This document shows positions 7,046-15,700 of a stretch of DNA of 64,000 nt, piece by piece (position 1 is the stretch's first letter; the number at the start of each line of letters is the position of its first letter). The notes below the pieces were generated by a model that saw only the letters and a list, made by a program, of their open reading frames with translations, had not been told where the DNA came from and did not search any database. The stretch is from Saccharopolyspora_D taberi. GTDB lineage: Bacteria; Actinomycetota; Actinomycetes; Mycobacteriales; Pseudonocardiaceae. The DNA lies in contig NZ_BAAAUX010000003.1 of NCBI RefSeq assembly GCF_039534165.1, positions 243,642 through 307,641 on the forward strand, read 5' to 3'. Made by a program: the position numbers and the translations under genes.

Positions 7046-7624
7046 GTGTTGACCGGTTTCGCGGTGAGTTCCGCGGCGATCTTCGTGGCAGAGCTGGGCG
7101 ACAAGTCGCAGCTGATGGCGATGACCTTCGCGACCAGGTTCCGGGCGTGGCAGGTGCTGCTCGGCATCACGCTGGCGACGACAGTCGTGCACGCCGTGTC
7201 GGTGGCGCTCGGGTTCGGCCTGGGCAGCGCGCTGCCCACGAGCTGGATCGGGCTGGTCGCGGGCGTGGCGTTCCTGGGTTTCGCGATCTGGACGCTGCGC
7301 GGCGACCACCTCACCGAGGCGGAGAAGGGCAGGGCCGGCCGGCTGGCCGGATCCGCCGTGCTGGCGGTGACGGTCGCCTTCTTCCTCGCGGAGCTGGGCG
7401 ACAAGACGATGCTGGCCACGGTCACCCTGGCCGCCCAGTACGACTGGCTCGGCACCTGGATCGGATCGACCGTGGGCATGGTGCTCGCCGACGCGCTGGC
7501 GATCGGTGCCGGCATGTTGCTCGGCAGGCATTTGCCGGAAAAGGCGATTCGCTACGGCGCCGCGGCGTTGTTCGCGGTGTTCGGCGGATGGCTGGTCATC
7601 GATGGTGCGCTCGGCTTGCTGTGA
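7046..7624 (+). CDS. TMEM165/GDT1 family manganese exporter
   Basis: The protein is a repeat of two three-helix modules, each with the family signature E-x-G-D-K-[ST]: VAELGDKSQLMAMTFATRF near residue 14 and LAELGDKTMLATVTLAAQY near residue 114. The start is uncertain: GTG 7046 has GGAGAG 12 nt upstream, CTG 7040 has ideal spacing, and GTG 7022 and 6998 are in frame. At about 192 residues it is a typical bacterial GDT1/MneA-type cation exporter in the cytoplasmic membrane. The manganese riboswitch upstream strongly suggests Mn2+ efflux and Mn-induced expression. It stands alone with its riboswitch. Confidence 0.92.
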   Translation: MLTGFAVSSAAIFVAELGDKSQLMAMTFATRFRAWQVLLGITLATTVVHAVSVALGFGLGSALPTSWIGLVAGVAFLGFAIWTLRGDHLTEAEKGRAGRLAGSAVLAVTVAFFLAELGDKTMLATVTLAAQYDWLGTWIGSTVGMVLADALAIGAGMLLGRHLPEKAIRYGAAALFAVFGGWLVIDGALGLL

Positions 7625-7629
7625 ACGCG

Positions 7630-7645
7630 TTTCGCCGCGGCGAAA
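7630..7645 (+). terminator. 16-bp palindrome after the exporter gene
   Basis: TTTCGCCGCGGCGAAA is a perfect palindrome 5 bp after the exporter stop. It could fold into a short hairpin and help termination; there is no T run. Confidence 0.35.
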
Positions 7646-7750
7646 TCGTTCGCGGCGGCATTCGGAAACGTGTTTCGAGGAATGACTGGGAGGAGTGGAC
7701 GTGAATTGAAATAGGGTGGTTCTGTCTGTGTGGCACCGCGAGGCTCGATA

Positions 7751-7787
7751 CGTGCAACATATGCAAGCGTTCTGCTAATGTTGCACG
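7751..7787 (+). promoter_or_regulatory. Candidate IclR operator, 10-bp perfect inverted repeat
   Basis: CGTGCAACAT (7751-7760) and its exact complement ATGTTGCACG (7778-7787) are separated by 17 bp. It lies 32 bp before the IclR-family gene. The AT-rich, TTGCA-containing half sites stand out in GC-rich DNA and fit an autoregulatory site. Confidence 0.6.
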
Positions 7788-7819
7788 CGCTGTGGATCGT
7801 TCGCCGAGACGGGGTGCCG

Positions 7820-8566
7820 ATGTCGAAGACGGTCGCTAAAGCGGTGCTCGTGCTCGACACCCTCGCCGAGGGCCCGAGGACGGCGTCGGAGCTGGCGCGC
7901 GGACTCGGTGTGCACAGCTCGACGGCGATGCGAATGCTCCAGCCGCTGGTCGAATCCGGGCTGCTCGCCCGCGGCTCGGACGGCCGGTACCGGCTCGGGC
8001 TGCGCCTGGCCGAGCTGGGCCAGCAGGTGCTGGAGGGCATCGACCTGCGGTCGGTGGCCCGCCCGCACTTGGTCGCGCTCGCCGAGGCGACCCGGGCGAC
8101 CGTGCACCTGTCGCAGCTGGTCGACGACCGGATCGTCTACGTGGACAAGATCGAGGGTGCGGCGACCATCCGCACCTGGTCGCGGATCGGGCGTTCGGTT
8201 CCGCTGCACACCTCGGCCGCGGCCAAGGTGATCCTGGCGGCGCTGTCGCCCGAGCACCGCAGGCGGCTGCTCGCCGGGCACACCTTCACCCGCTACACCG
8301 AGCACACGATCACCGATCCGAGCCGGCTCGACGACTGCATCGCCGAGGCGGCCCGGCGCGGCTACGCGACCGATGAGGCGGAGTTCGAGCCGTTGGTGCA
8401 CTGCATCGGCATCGGCATACCCGACATCAACGGACGCGTGGGTGCGGCGGTGTCGCTGACCACCGTCCGCGGCGCGCTCGATGCCGCCGAGGTGCGGCGG
8501 TTGGTGCCGCACGTCCGCAACACCGCGTCGGCGATCGCCGCGGATCTGGGACACCAGTCGCACTGA
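7820..8566 (+). CDS. IclR family transcriptional regulator
   Basis: ATG 7820 was chosen because the typical N-terminal winged helix starts at once (SKTVAKAVLVLDTLAEGPRTASELARGLGVHSS); a longer GTG start at 7730 would overlap the operator. The 248-residue protein has the helix-turn-helix at about 1-65 and the IclR effector domain at about 75-240, including LVDDRIVYVDKIEG, SRIGRSVPLHTSAAAK and the LVHCIGIGIPDINGRVGAAVS ligand-pocket strand. IclR proteins often control catabolic genes and themselves. Bacillus kip operons carry the IclR member KipR, so regulation of the pxp genes about 2 kb upstream is possible. Binding to the palindrome just upstream is the direct prediction. Confidence 0.92.
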   Translation: MSKTVAKAVLVLDTLAEGPRTASELARGLGVHSSTAMRMLQPLVESGLLARGSDGRYRLGLRLAELGQQVLEGIDLRSVARPHLVALAEATRATVHLSQLVDDRIVYVDKIEGAATIRTWSRIGRSVPLHTSAAAKVILAALSPEHRRRLLAGHTFTRYTEHTITDPSRLDDCIAEAARRGYATDEAEFEPLVHCIGIGIPDINGRVGAAVSLTTVRGALDAAEVRRLVPHVRNTASAIAADLGHQSH

Positions 8567-8580
8567 CGATCTTCCAGGCT

Positions 8581-8670
8581 TGGTGATCTGCAAGGGTGCG
8601 GTGATCCGCGAAGGCGCCTTGATCTGCAAAGGCGCCTTGACGATCTCCCGCGTGTGGTGATCTCGGGCGA
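8581..8670 (+). repeat. 18-bp tandem array after the IclR stop codon
   Basis: Five units of 18 bp (8581, 8599, 8617, 8635 and 8653) share the pattern NNNTGATCTGCNAAGGCG, and units 2-3 are nearly identical. A related TGACGATCTTCCAGG stretch begins at the stop codon itself (8564). The rest of the gap to 8861 has no gene that I can support. Confidence 0.7.
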
Positions 8671-8861
8671 GCTCGGTGAGTCGGCGTCGTTCTCGGAGAA
8701 CCACGAGTACCCCGGGCGCTTTGTCTTCATAGGCCGATCGGAGTACAGCCGCCGCCGGTAGGCAACCTGCCGGGGGTGCTGCTCGGTGTTCGTTTCTGGA
8801 CTGCCTCGCCGCCGGCCGGAGGTTCGGGTGAGGATGGCGGGCGACCCCGAGGAGGATCGTG

Positions 8862-9914
8862 ATGGGTTGGATGATCTACGGAGCGAACGGTTACACCGGT
8901 CGGCTCGTCGCCGAGCGGGCGATCGACCGCGGGGAACGACCGGTGCTCGCGGGCCGGGACGCGGAGCAGATCGCCGCGTTCGCCGCGCCGCGCGGGCTGG
9001 AGCACCGGACGTTCGACCTGCGCGATCCGGCTGCGGTCGACGCCGGGCTGCGGGGGATCGACATCGTGGCGCACTGCGCCGGTCCGTTCTCGTCGACCTC
9101 GGCGCCGATGGTCGACGCCTGCCTGCGCGCGGGCGTGCACTACGTCGACATCACCGGTGAGATCGACGTGTTCGAGTCCGTGTTCGCGCGGCACGAGGAA
9201 GCCTGCCGCGCCGGTGTCGTCCTCCTGCCCGGCGCGGGGTTCGACGTCGTGCCGACGGACTGCCTGGCGGCCATGGTCGCTGCCGCGCTGCCCGAGGCGA
9301 CCCAGCTCGACCTCGCCTTCCAGGCGGGCGGTGGGATCAGCCGGGGAACGCTGAAGAGCGCGTTGGAGGGCGCCGCGGTCGGGGGCCGGGCCCGGATCGA
9401 CGGCGAGATCCGGACCGTTCCGGTGGGGTGGCGCAGGCGGGAGATCCCGTTCCCGTCCGGTCCGCGACGGGCCACGTCGCTGCCTTGGGGCGATGTGAGC
9501 ACGGCGTTCCGCAGCACCGGAATTCCCAACATCACGACCTTCGCGCACCTGCCCGGTCTCGATCACGCGGGCCAGCGCTGGTCCGGGCTGGGGCAGCGGC
9601 TGCTCGCCCTGGGGCCCGTGCAGTACGTGGGCAAGGCCGCCATCACCGCGCTGGTCAGCGGGCCTGGACCACGTCGCAGGGCGGCGAGCTGGAGCGAGAT
9701 CTTCGCCGAGGCGACCGCGCCCGACGGGCGCACCAGGTCGGCGGCCCTGGTCACCCCGAACACCTACGACTTCACCGCCGACTCGGTGCTGCGCGTGATC
9801 AGCGGTCTCCAGACCGGCGAGGTCACCGCCGGGGCGCACACGCCGTCCACCGCGTTCGGCGCCGACTTCGTGCGCCGCCTGCACGGCACCAAGGTCATCG
9901 AGCCGGCTCGATGA
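8862..9914 (+). CDS. Saccharopine dehydrogenase-like NAD(P)-binding protein
   Basis: ATG 8862 follows GAGGAGGAT; an overlapping GTG at 8859 is possible. The 350-residue protein opens with a Rossmann strand and loop (MGWMIYGANGYTGRLVAERA), continues with VLAGRDAEQIAAFA and IVAHCAGPFSSTSAPMVDACLRAG, and has HYVDITGEIDVFE, the pattern of the saccharopine dehydrogenase N-terminal/trans-acting enoyl reductase family. Members reduce lipid or polyketide intermediates, but many are uncharacterised, and no polyketide genes are nearby. Its 3' end overlaps the convergent VOC gene by a 20-bp palindrome. Substrate unknown. Confidence 0.85.
   Translation: MGWMIYGANGYTGRLVAERAIDRGERPVLAGRDAEQIAAFAAPRGLEHRTFDLRDPAAVDAGLRGIDIVAHCAGPFSSTSAPMVDACLRAGVHYVDITGEIDVFESVFARHEEACRAGVVLLPGAGFDVVPTDCLAAMVAAALPEATQLDLAFQAGGGISRGTLKSALEGAAVGGRARIDGEIRTVPVGWRRREIPFPSGPRRATSLPWGDVSTAFRSTGIPNITTFAHLPGLDHAGQRWSGLGQRLLALGPVQYVGKAAITALVSGPGPRRRAASWSEIFAEATAPDGRTRSAALVTPNTYDFTADSVLRVISGLQTGEVTAGAHTPSTAFGADFVRRLHGTKVIEPAR
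9895..9914. other. 20-bp perfect palindrome spanning two convergent stop codons
   Basis: TCATCGAGCCGGCTCGATGA equals its own reverse complement. It runs from the stop codon of the minus-strand VOC gene to the stop codon of the plus-strand dehydrogenase gene, so both proteins end in I-E-P-A-R. It may serve as a compact bidirectional terminator. Confidence 0.85.
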
Positions 9915-10443
9915 GCAACCGCACCCGCCCGGCCGGACCGGTCGCGCTGCGCTGGAACTCCAGGAACGGGCCGGTGCGGAGGTGCACCCCGGCGAACTCC
10001 GGGGTGTCGTCGGCGATCGGCTGCCCGGTCCGCGACGACCACCACCGCGCCTGCTCCTGCGGATCGGCGCAGTCGGTCACGACGGCCGCGAGCGGGCCGG
10101 TGTCCTGATAGGTCTCGCGGGGTTCGAGCACGCAGAACTCGTTGCCTTCGATGTCGGTCATGACGACCCACGGCACGGCTTCGGTCTGGCCGATGTCGGC
10201 GAAGCCCGCGCCCGCGTTGAACAAGCGCTCGACCGTCTTCTGCTGGTCGTGGTGCGATTCGCTGCGCAGGTCCAGGTGCACGCCGTTCTTGCGCTCCTTC
10301 GGTGCCGCGGGTTCGGTGAAGCGCAGCACCAGACCGGGGCCCGCCGGGCGGACGGTGGTGGCTTCGACCGGCCGGCCCAGCGCCTTGGCCCACCACCTGG
10401 CGAGGGTCGCGGCGTCGCGTGCCGAGAACTCGACGATGACCAT
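9895..10443 (-). CDS. VOC family protein (glyoxalase/bleomycin resistance fold), two-module
   Basis: The 182-residue protein is two paired beta-alpha-beta-beta-beta modules. The first (about 1-110) starts MVIVEFSARDAATLARWWAKALGRPV and holds GVHLDLRSESHHDQQKTVERL and FCVLEP; the second (about 115-182) starts AVVTDCADPQEQARWWSSRTG and ends LLIEPAR. The scattered His and Glu residues could bind a metal, but the set is not that of a known lyase. Actinomycetes have many such proteins, with roles in resistance or small-molecule chemistry. Specific function unknown. Confidence 0.85.
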   Translation of the reverse strand: MVIVEFSARDAATLARWWAKALGRPVEATTVRPAGPGLVLRFTEPAAPKERKNGVHLDLRSESHHDQQKTVERLFNAGAGFADIGQTEAVPWVVMTDIEGNEFCVLEPRETYQDTGPLAAVVTDCADPQEQARWWSSRTGQPIADDTPEFAGVHLRTGPFLEFQRSATGPAGRVRLLIEPAR

Positions 10444-10729
10444 TCCATGAAACTACGAGCGGCCCGCGTCGCGCGCAGCTCCGCCGGACGTACGGCGGTC
10501 CTGAATGGACGACCGCCGCACCATCGCCGGTGGGCTCGCCGGTCCCGGTGGACTTGCCGGGAGACCCGCGGTTACCGCGCCAAGCGGCCGGTTGACTACA
10601 CCGCGTTGACCAGTGCTGACCCATACGTGGCCGCGAATGCCGATCGGTCACGGGTTTCGGCGCGTTGCCGACACAGCGCGCTACTCGTGGGGCAGCATCG
10701 AGCAGGTCGGTCGAGGGAGGGACGGCACC

Positions 10730-10891
10730 GTGGACACCAAGAAGATCATCGGATTGGCCGCGATCGGCCTGGCGCTGTACTTCGTGATCGCCGATCCGGT
10801 CGGGTCGTCGAACGCGGTCGGCGCGGCGGGTGCGTGGTTGCAGGGGGTCGCGCAGTCGTTCGTGGCGTTCCTGCAAAACCTCTTCCGCTGA
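10730..10891 (+). CDS. Small single-pass membrane protein
   Basis: GTG 10730 lies 8 nt after a GAGGGAGGG site; upstream in-frame starts (10613) lack one. The 53-residue product is M-D-T-K-K-I then a hydrophobic helix (IGLAAIGLALYFVIADPVG) and a second moderately hydrophobic, amphipathic segment ending QSFVAFLQNLFR. Similar 50-55-residue proteins are common in Pseudonocardiales; function unknown. Upstream (10444-10729) lies a 286-bp gap with no convincing promoter. Its stop codon is the first element of a 19-bp tandem array. Confidence 0.7.
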   Translation: MDTKKIIGLAAIGLALYFVIADPVGSSNAVGAAGAWLQGVAQSFVAFLQNLFR

Positions 10892-10997
10892 GGCAGAACC
10901 CCTGCGCTGAGGAAAACCGCTGCCGCTGAGGAAGACCGCTGGCGCAGGGGAAAACCGCTGCCGCAGGGAAAATCGCTGCCGCAGGGAAAATCGCTGG
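10886..10997 (+). repeat. 18-19-bp tandem array starting at a stop codon
   Basis: Six units begin at 10886, 10905, 10924, 10943, 10962 and 10980. The first three begin CGCTGAGG, the first containing the stop codon of the small membrane protein; the last three begin CGCAGGG. The last two units differ by a single base. The pattern suggests stepwise expansion outward from the gene end, with younger copies distal. Confidence 0.85.
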
Positions 10998-11030
10998 CGC
11001 CCGTCCGGTCCGCCGCCGATGCTGGGGCGC

Positions 11031-11519
11031 ATGCTGATCCGGGACGCCGCCGAGCGGGACTGGGCCGCGATCTGGCCGTTCATGCGCCGCATCGTCGCCG
11101 CGGGCGAGACCTTCTCGTGGGACCGCGACATCGACGAGGCCGCGGCGAAGCAGCGCTGGTTCGCGGCACCGCCCGGTCGTACGTTCGTGGCGGTCGACGG
11201 CGACGGGACCGTGCTGGGCACCGCCGTGTCCGGCCCCAACCACGAAGGTCCCGCATCGCACGTGGCGACCGCGAGCTTCATGGTCGACCCGGACCACTTC
11301 GGACGCGGTGCCGGGAGGGCCCTCGGCAGCCACGTCCTCGACCAGGCCAAAGCGGACGGATTCCGGGCGATGCAGTTCAACGCCGTCGTCGAGACCAACG
11401 TCCGCGCGGTCGCGCTCTGGCAGTCGCTCGGCATGGAGGTCGTGGCCACGCTGCCCGAGGCTTTCCGGCACCCTTCGGAGGGCTACGTCGGGCTGCACGT
11501 GATGTACCGGCTGCTCTGA
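11031..11519 (+). CDS. GNAT family N-acetyltransferase
   Basis: ATG 11031 gives 162 residues starting MLIRDAAERDWAAIWPFM; an ATG four codons upstream (11019) is also possible. The acetyl-CoA binding signature is VDPDHFGRGAGRALGSHVLDQA (about residues 87-108), followed by MQFNAVVETNVRAVALWQSLGM, the usual GNAT strand-helix near the C terminus. It resembles the phosphinothricin/YncA-like acyltransferases that act on small amines or amino acid analogues. Substrate not predictable. It converges with jetD, with 10 bp between stops. Confidence 0.88.
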   Translation: MLIRDAAERDWAAIWPFMRRIVAAGETFSWDRDIDEAAAKQRWFAAPPGRTFVAVDGDGTVLGTAVSGPNHEGPASHVATASFMVDPDHFGRGAGRALGSHVLDQAKADGFRAMQFNAVVETNVRAVALWQSLGMEVVATLPEAFRHPSEGYVGLHVMYRLL

Positions 11520-11529
11520 ACCGCCGGCT

Positions 11530-12783
11530 TCAGCCGAGGCCGGCCCGCAGGTCCGCCAGCAGGGTCGGCAGCACCGCTTCTTCCTCCACCGCGCGACCGG
11601 TGTTCGCCATGAGCTCCGCCAGCGCCGGATCCCACGGCGTCGGCACCGGTTCGCCGACCAGCGAGGGCAGATCGATGCGGTCCCGGGCCGCCTCGTCCAG
11701 GGCTTGCCGGTAGTCGGCCGCCGACATCCGCCACGGCTCGGCGTGCTTCATCGCCGCACCGGCGATCCGCAGGCCGGGCCAGTCGAAGTCACCGTGGTAG
11801 CGCAGGCGGGCGCCGTTCGAGGCGAGGCGTCCCAACAAGGCCAGCGTGACCGTCGTCGGGTTGCCGGAGACGCAGACCAGCGGGTGCCGGATCTCTTCTT
11901 GCGCGGTCGCTTCCAGGATTCGCGGGTTCTCGCAGACCGCGATCGTCGTGCCGGGCTCGACGAGGCGTTCCGGGGCGGCGGCCAGATCCAGATGCATCAG
12001 GTGGGCGGGCAGGCCGAGTTCCGTCCGCTGCCGGACCGAGCGGGACCACGGGTCGTCGCCGACCAGCGGCAGCGCCCAGGTCAGCGCGGTCGCCGACACT
12101 CCGTCGAGGACGACTCCGCAGCGCTCCCACAGCTCCCTGCGTTCCCGCTCGTTGCCCGGCGCCGCGACCCCGCGCGCCAGAGCCGCCGCGCGCAGCACCA
12201 CCCGGCTCAGCGGCATGCCGTTGTCGAGCTGGTGCGCACCGCCGACGCGAGCGGCGAGGTCCGCACGGGAATGCCAGACCTCCGGCTCTGCTTCCAGCGC
12301 CAGCCGCGCCAGAACCGAGGCCGCGCGGCGGGCGATGCCGGGGAGATCTTCGTCGGCGATCCGCCCGTACTGGTGAATCCAGCGGATCCACGCGTCCGTC
12401 CACCCGCCGCTGACCGACTGCTCCGCCAGCGCCGCGCGCACCGTCTCGGTGAGTCGCTCCCGCCGCGCGTTGCGTTCGGCAGACTCCGAGGTGCGACGGA
12501 TGACCGGTCTGCCGTGCAGGATCTCCAGCACTTCCTCCAAGCTGAGGCGGAAGCGCGTTGCCCGGACTCGTTCGTCCAATGTGGTCAGCTTGATTCTTGT
12601 GCCGTGGCCCATCATCTTGCGGCCGACCAGCGAACCGACTGCGTCGCGCGTCTCGGCGTCGGGAAGCTCCAGCCGGAACGTGGCGTCCTGCCGGGGCGAT
12701 TCCAACGTTTCCCGGGCCTTCTCCCATAGTCCGCGCAGAGGTTCGATGTCCCAGACTGCGCGCAGGTCATCCACGTCAGCCAT
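11530..12783 (-). CDS. jetD: Wadjet subunit JetD, TOPRIM nuclease (TIGR02679 family)
   Basis: This 417-residue protein is last of a four-gene minus-strand operon and overlaps jetC by 8 bp. The N-terminal two thirds match the TIGR02679/DUF3323 region, and the C-terminal third is a DUF2399 TOPRIM domain: the acidic residue in TTIAVCENPRILEAT and the double-aspartate motif in YHGDFDWPGLRIAG are the metal-binding set. In studied Wadjet systems JetD is a topoisomerase VI A-related nuclease that cuts plasmid DNA when the JetABC motor has extruded the whole circle. All key residues look intact, so the cassette should be active. Confidence 0.9.
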   Translation of the reverse strand: MADVDDLRAVWDIEPLRGLWEKARETLESPRQDATFRLELPDAETRDAVGSLVGRKMMGHGTRIKLTTLDERVRATRFRLSLEEVLEILHGRPVIRRTSESAERNARRERLTETVRAALAEQSVSGGWTDAWIRWIHQYGRIADEDLPGIARRAASVLARLALEAEPEVWHSRADLAARVGGAHQLDNGMPLSRVVLRAAALARGVAAPGNERERRELWERCGVVLDGVSATALTWALPLVGDDPWSRSVRQRTELGLPAHLMHLDLAAAPERLVEPGTTIAVCENPRILEATAQEEIRHPLVCVSGNPTTVTLALLGRLASNGARLRYHGDFDWPGLRIAGAAMKHAEPWRMSAADYRQALDEAARDRIDLPSLVGEPVPTPWDPALAELMANTGRAVEEEAVLPTLLADLRAGLG

Positions 12784-15700
12784 CCGACCGCTCCAAACCG
12801 CTGCCGTCCCACGTGGTGTGGGTGCAGGCGATGCCGTGCCCGCTGCGGGGGCGCAGCACGTCGTAGATGTGCATCTTCGGGATCTTCGGCGACACGCCCC
12901 AGCCGCTGGGCCAGGTGATCATCCAGTCCATGTCCAGGTCCACCAGCAGCCCGAGCATCCGCGCGATCGTCGGGTCGTCGAGCCGCTCGAAGGCCTCGTC
13001 CAGCAGCACCAGCCGCAGCGGACCGCCGCCACCGGCCGACACGCTGACCGCGTCGTAGAACGCCGCCGCGGCGGCGAACAGCGTGACGTAGGAGATCAGC
13101 CGCGTCTCGCCCGACGACAGCTGCCGCAGCCTGCGCACCCGCGGCTTGCCCTCCGGGCCGGTGTCGCGGACCCGCACCGTGAAGGCGAACCAGGTCCGGT
13201 AGTCCAGCGCCCGGGACAGGATTTCGGCGTAGCCGCCCGAAGTGCTGTCGCGTTCGGACTCGATGAGGTCGGTGAACACCCGCCGCAGCAGGGCGTCCTG
13301 GTCGTCGCTGCGCTCGGCGAACGGGGTGCGGACCAGGTCGATGGTCTGCTTGATGTCGTCGCCCAGCGCCGCCGACGGCTGCCACTCCAGCTGGACGTGC
13401 ACGCCCTGGCTGGAACGCGCGCCGTCGAGCACCTCGTTCATCCGCCTGCACAGGTCCTCGGCGACCGTGATCTGACCGCGCAGCCGCTCGGCGAGGTCGC
13501 GGATCAGGTAGTCGGCGAAGATCGACTGGTACCGCTCGTTGAGGTAGCCGCGCTGTTCGCCCAGCCGCTCGCTGACCCGCCGCGCCGCCTCGGCGACCGG
13601 CTGCGGCCCCTCCTCACCGGTGACGGTCACCGTGAGCAGCCCGTCCTGCTCGCCCGCGCTGATGTCGTAGTTGCCGCTCAGGGACTGCTGGAGGGTCTGG
13701 AACCGGTTGAGGACCGTGGTTTCCGCCGCGCCCTTGCGGTCGGACCCCGCGAGCAGCGCCGCCGCCTCGTCGAGGTCGTCCGGCACCTCGTCGCCGACCT
13801 CCGCCGCGGCCCACAGCCCCGGAATCCGCAGCGCCGCGCGGAACGCTTCCACGCCCGCGCTCGCGTCCTGCTCCCGCCCCGGCCGCTGCGCCTGCTTGTT
13901 CTCCAGTTGCGTCTCCAGCCGCGCCGCGGCTTCGCGCAGCGCGCTGATCCGCTCCCGCGCCTGCGGCAGCCGCTCGCGCAGCTCCGCGCGCTCGCGCTCC
14001 AGCCCGCCGACCTTGTCGGCGATCTGCTGCGCCTCGCCGCCGACGGCGGCGGTCAGCTCCGCCAGCCCGGCGGCCTGCTCCGCGTACTCGGCGCACCGGC
14101 GTTCCGCCTGCGACTCCGCCTCCATCCGGTCGGCGACCGCGGCGTCGTGGTGCCACGACACCTCCCGCAGGTCGGTGAGCGTCGGCAGGCAGCGCGCCTC
14201 GATCGCCTCGCGCAGCGCGTCGATGCCGCCGCGCGCGTCCGCCGCCGCGCGGTGCGCGGCTTCGAGCGCGCGGGTGTCGGGCGGCAGGTCGGCTTCGCCC
14301 GCCGACCGGACCAGCTCCGCGTGCCCGGCCTGCCAGCGCTGGTCGGCATGCTCGTGCTGCTCGCGCAGCTGGGCGGCCTGGCGCTCGGCGTCCTGCGCGG
14401 CTTCGACGGCGGTGGCGAGTTTGGCGTGCGCGGTGAGCAGATCGCTGTCGTCGGGGTAGGACTCCAGGTGCTGTTCCAGCTCCGCCGCGCGTTCGCTGGC
14501 GTCGCGGTGCTGCCGCTCGGCTTCGCCGATCTCCGCCCGCAGGGCCGCGAGCTCCTCTTCGAGTTCGGCGATCCGCCGGGAGCGGGCCGCTTCGCGGGCG
14601 CCCGCGCCGACGTACTCGGCGGCGTCCTTGCTCCAATTGCCCGCCAGCACGCCCGCGCGCCAGGAACCGTCGACCGACACCGACAGACCGTCGCGGCCGT
14701 CGGTGGCCACCGACGACAGCAGCGCCGCGATGTGCTCGTGCGGCACCGGGCAGTCGGATTCCGCCGCCGGGACAAGCAGATCCGCCAGCGTCGCGCCCTG
14801 CGCGGCCTGGTGCGGTTCGGCGAGCAGGTCGGCCAGCCCGACGACGCTGCCGTCCACCGTGACCCAGGCGTTGAGCAGTCCGCTGGCCTGCAACGCCGCT
14901 TCCAGCCCGGCGCGATCGTCGGCGGACAGCGGCGGCGCGAAGTCGACCAGCCGGTAGAACGGGCGGCCCTTGGCGTCGTCGCGGTCGGCGTCGGCCCAGC
15001 CAGGGCGGGCCGGGGTCTGCTCGTGCCCGGCGCGCAGGCCGGCGAGTTCGCCCTCGCGCACCCGGGACCGCTCGCGCAGGTCGGCGAGCTGCTGGTCGAT
15101 GTCGGTGACCTGCTTGCGGGCCTCGCCGAGCTTCGGCCGCGCCCAGCGGCGGGCGGCTTCGCGCGCCTGGCGGGTGGCCGCCCGGTCGGCGACGAGGTCG
15201 TCCGCGCGGGGCGGCTCGGGGGAGTCCGCGGTGGAGCCCGGCCAGTCGGTGCTCCAGCGCTGCGCCCGCTCGACCCAGACCGCCGCGGCGTCCGAGAGCT
15301 GTTGCTGCGCCTGGTTGCGGCGGCCCGCCGCCTCGGTCGCGGTGAGCTGCGCTTGCCGCGCGAGGCGGTGGAGTTCGGCGACCTTGTCCTGCTCGCCGTC
15401 GAGTTCGATCGCCTGCTGGTGCAGGGCCAGCGTCAGCGCCGAACGCTGCTTCGCCACCGTGGCGGCGTTCTCGGCGCGGCCGACCGTCGCCCGCAGTGCC
15501 TCGGCGAGGGCGTCGGTGTCGATCTCCGGCGCGGAGTGGCGCTCGACCGCGGTCGGCTCGGCGTCCGGCTCCGGGGACGTGCGGACCTGGTCGGTCGAGG
15601 ACAGCGCCTCGGCGGCCGGGATCGTCGGCGGGCGCGGGACGAGCCCGCCGTCCAGCCCGGCGGTCGTGAGCTGCTGGGTCGCGCGGTCCGCAGCCTGCGC

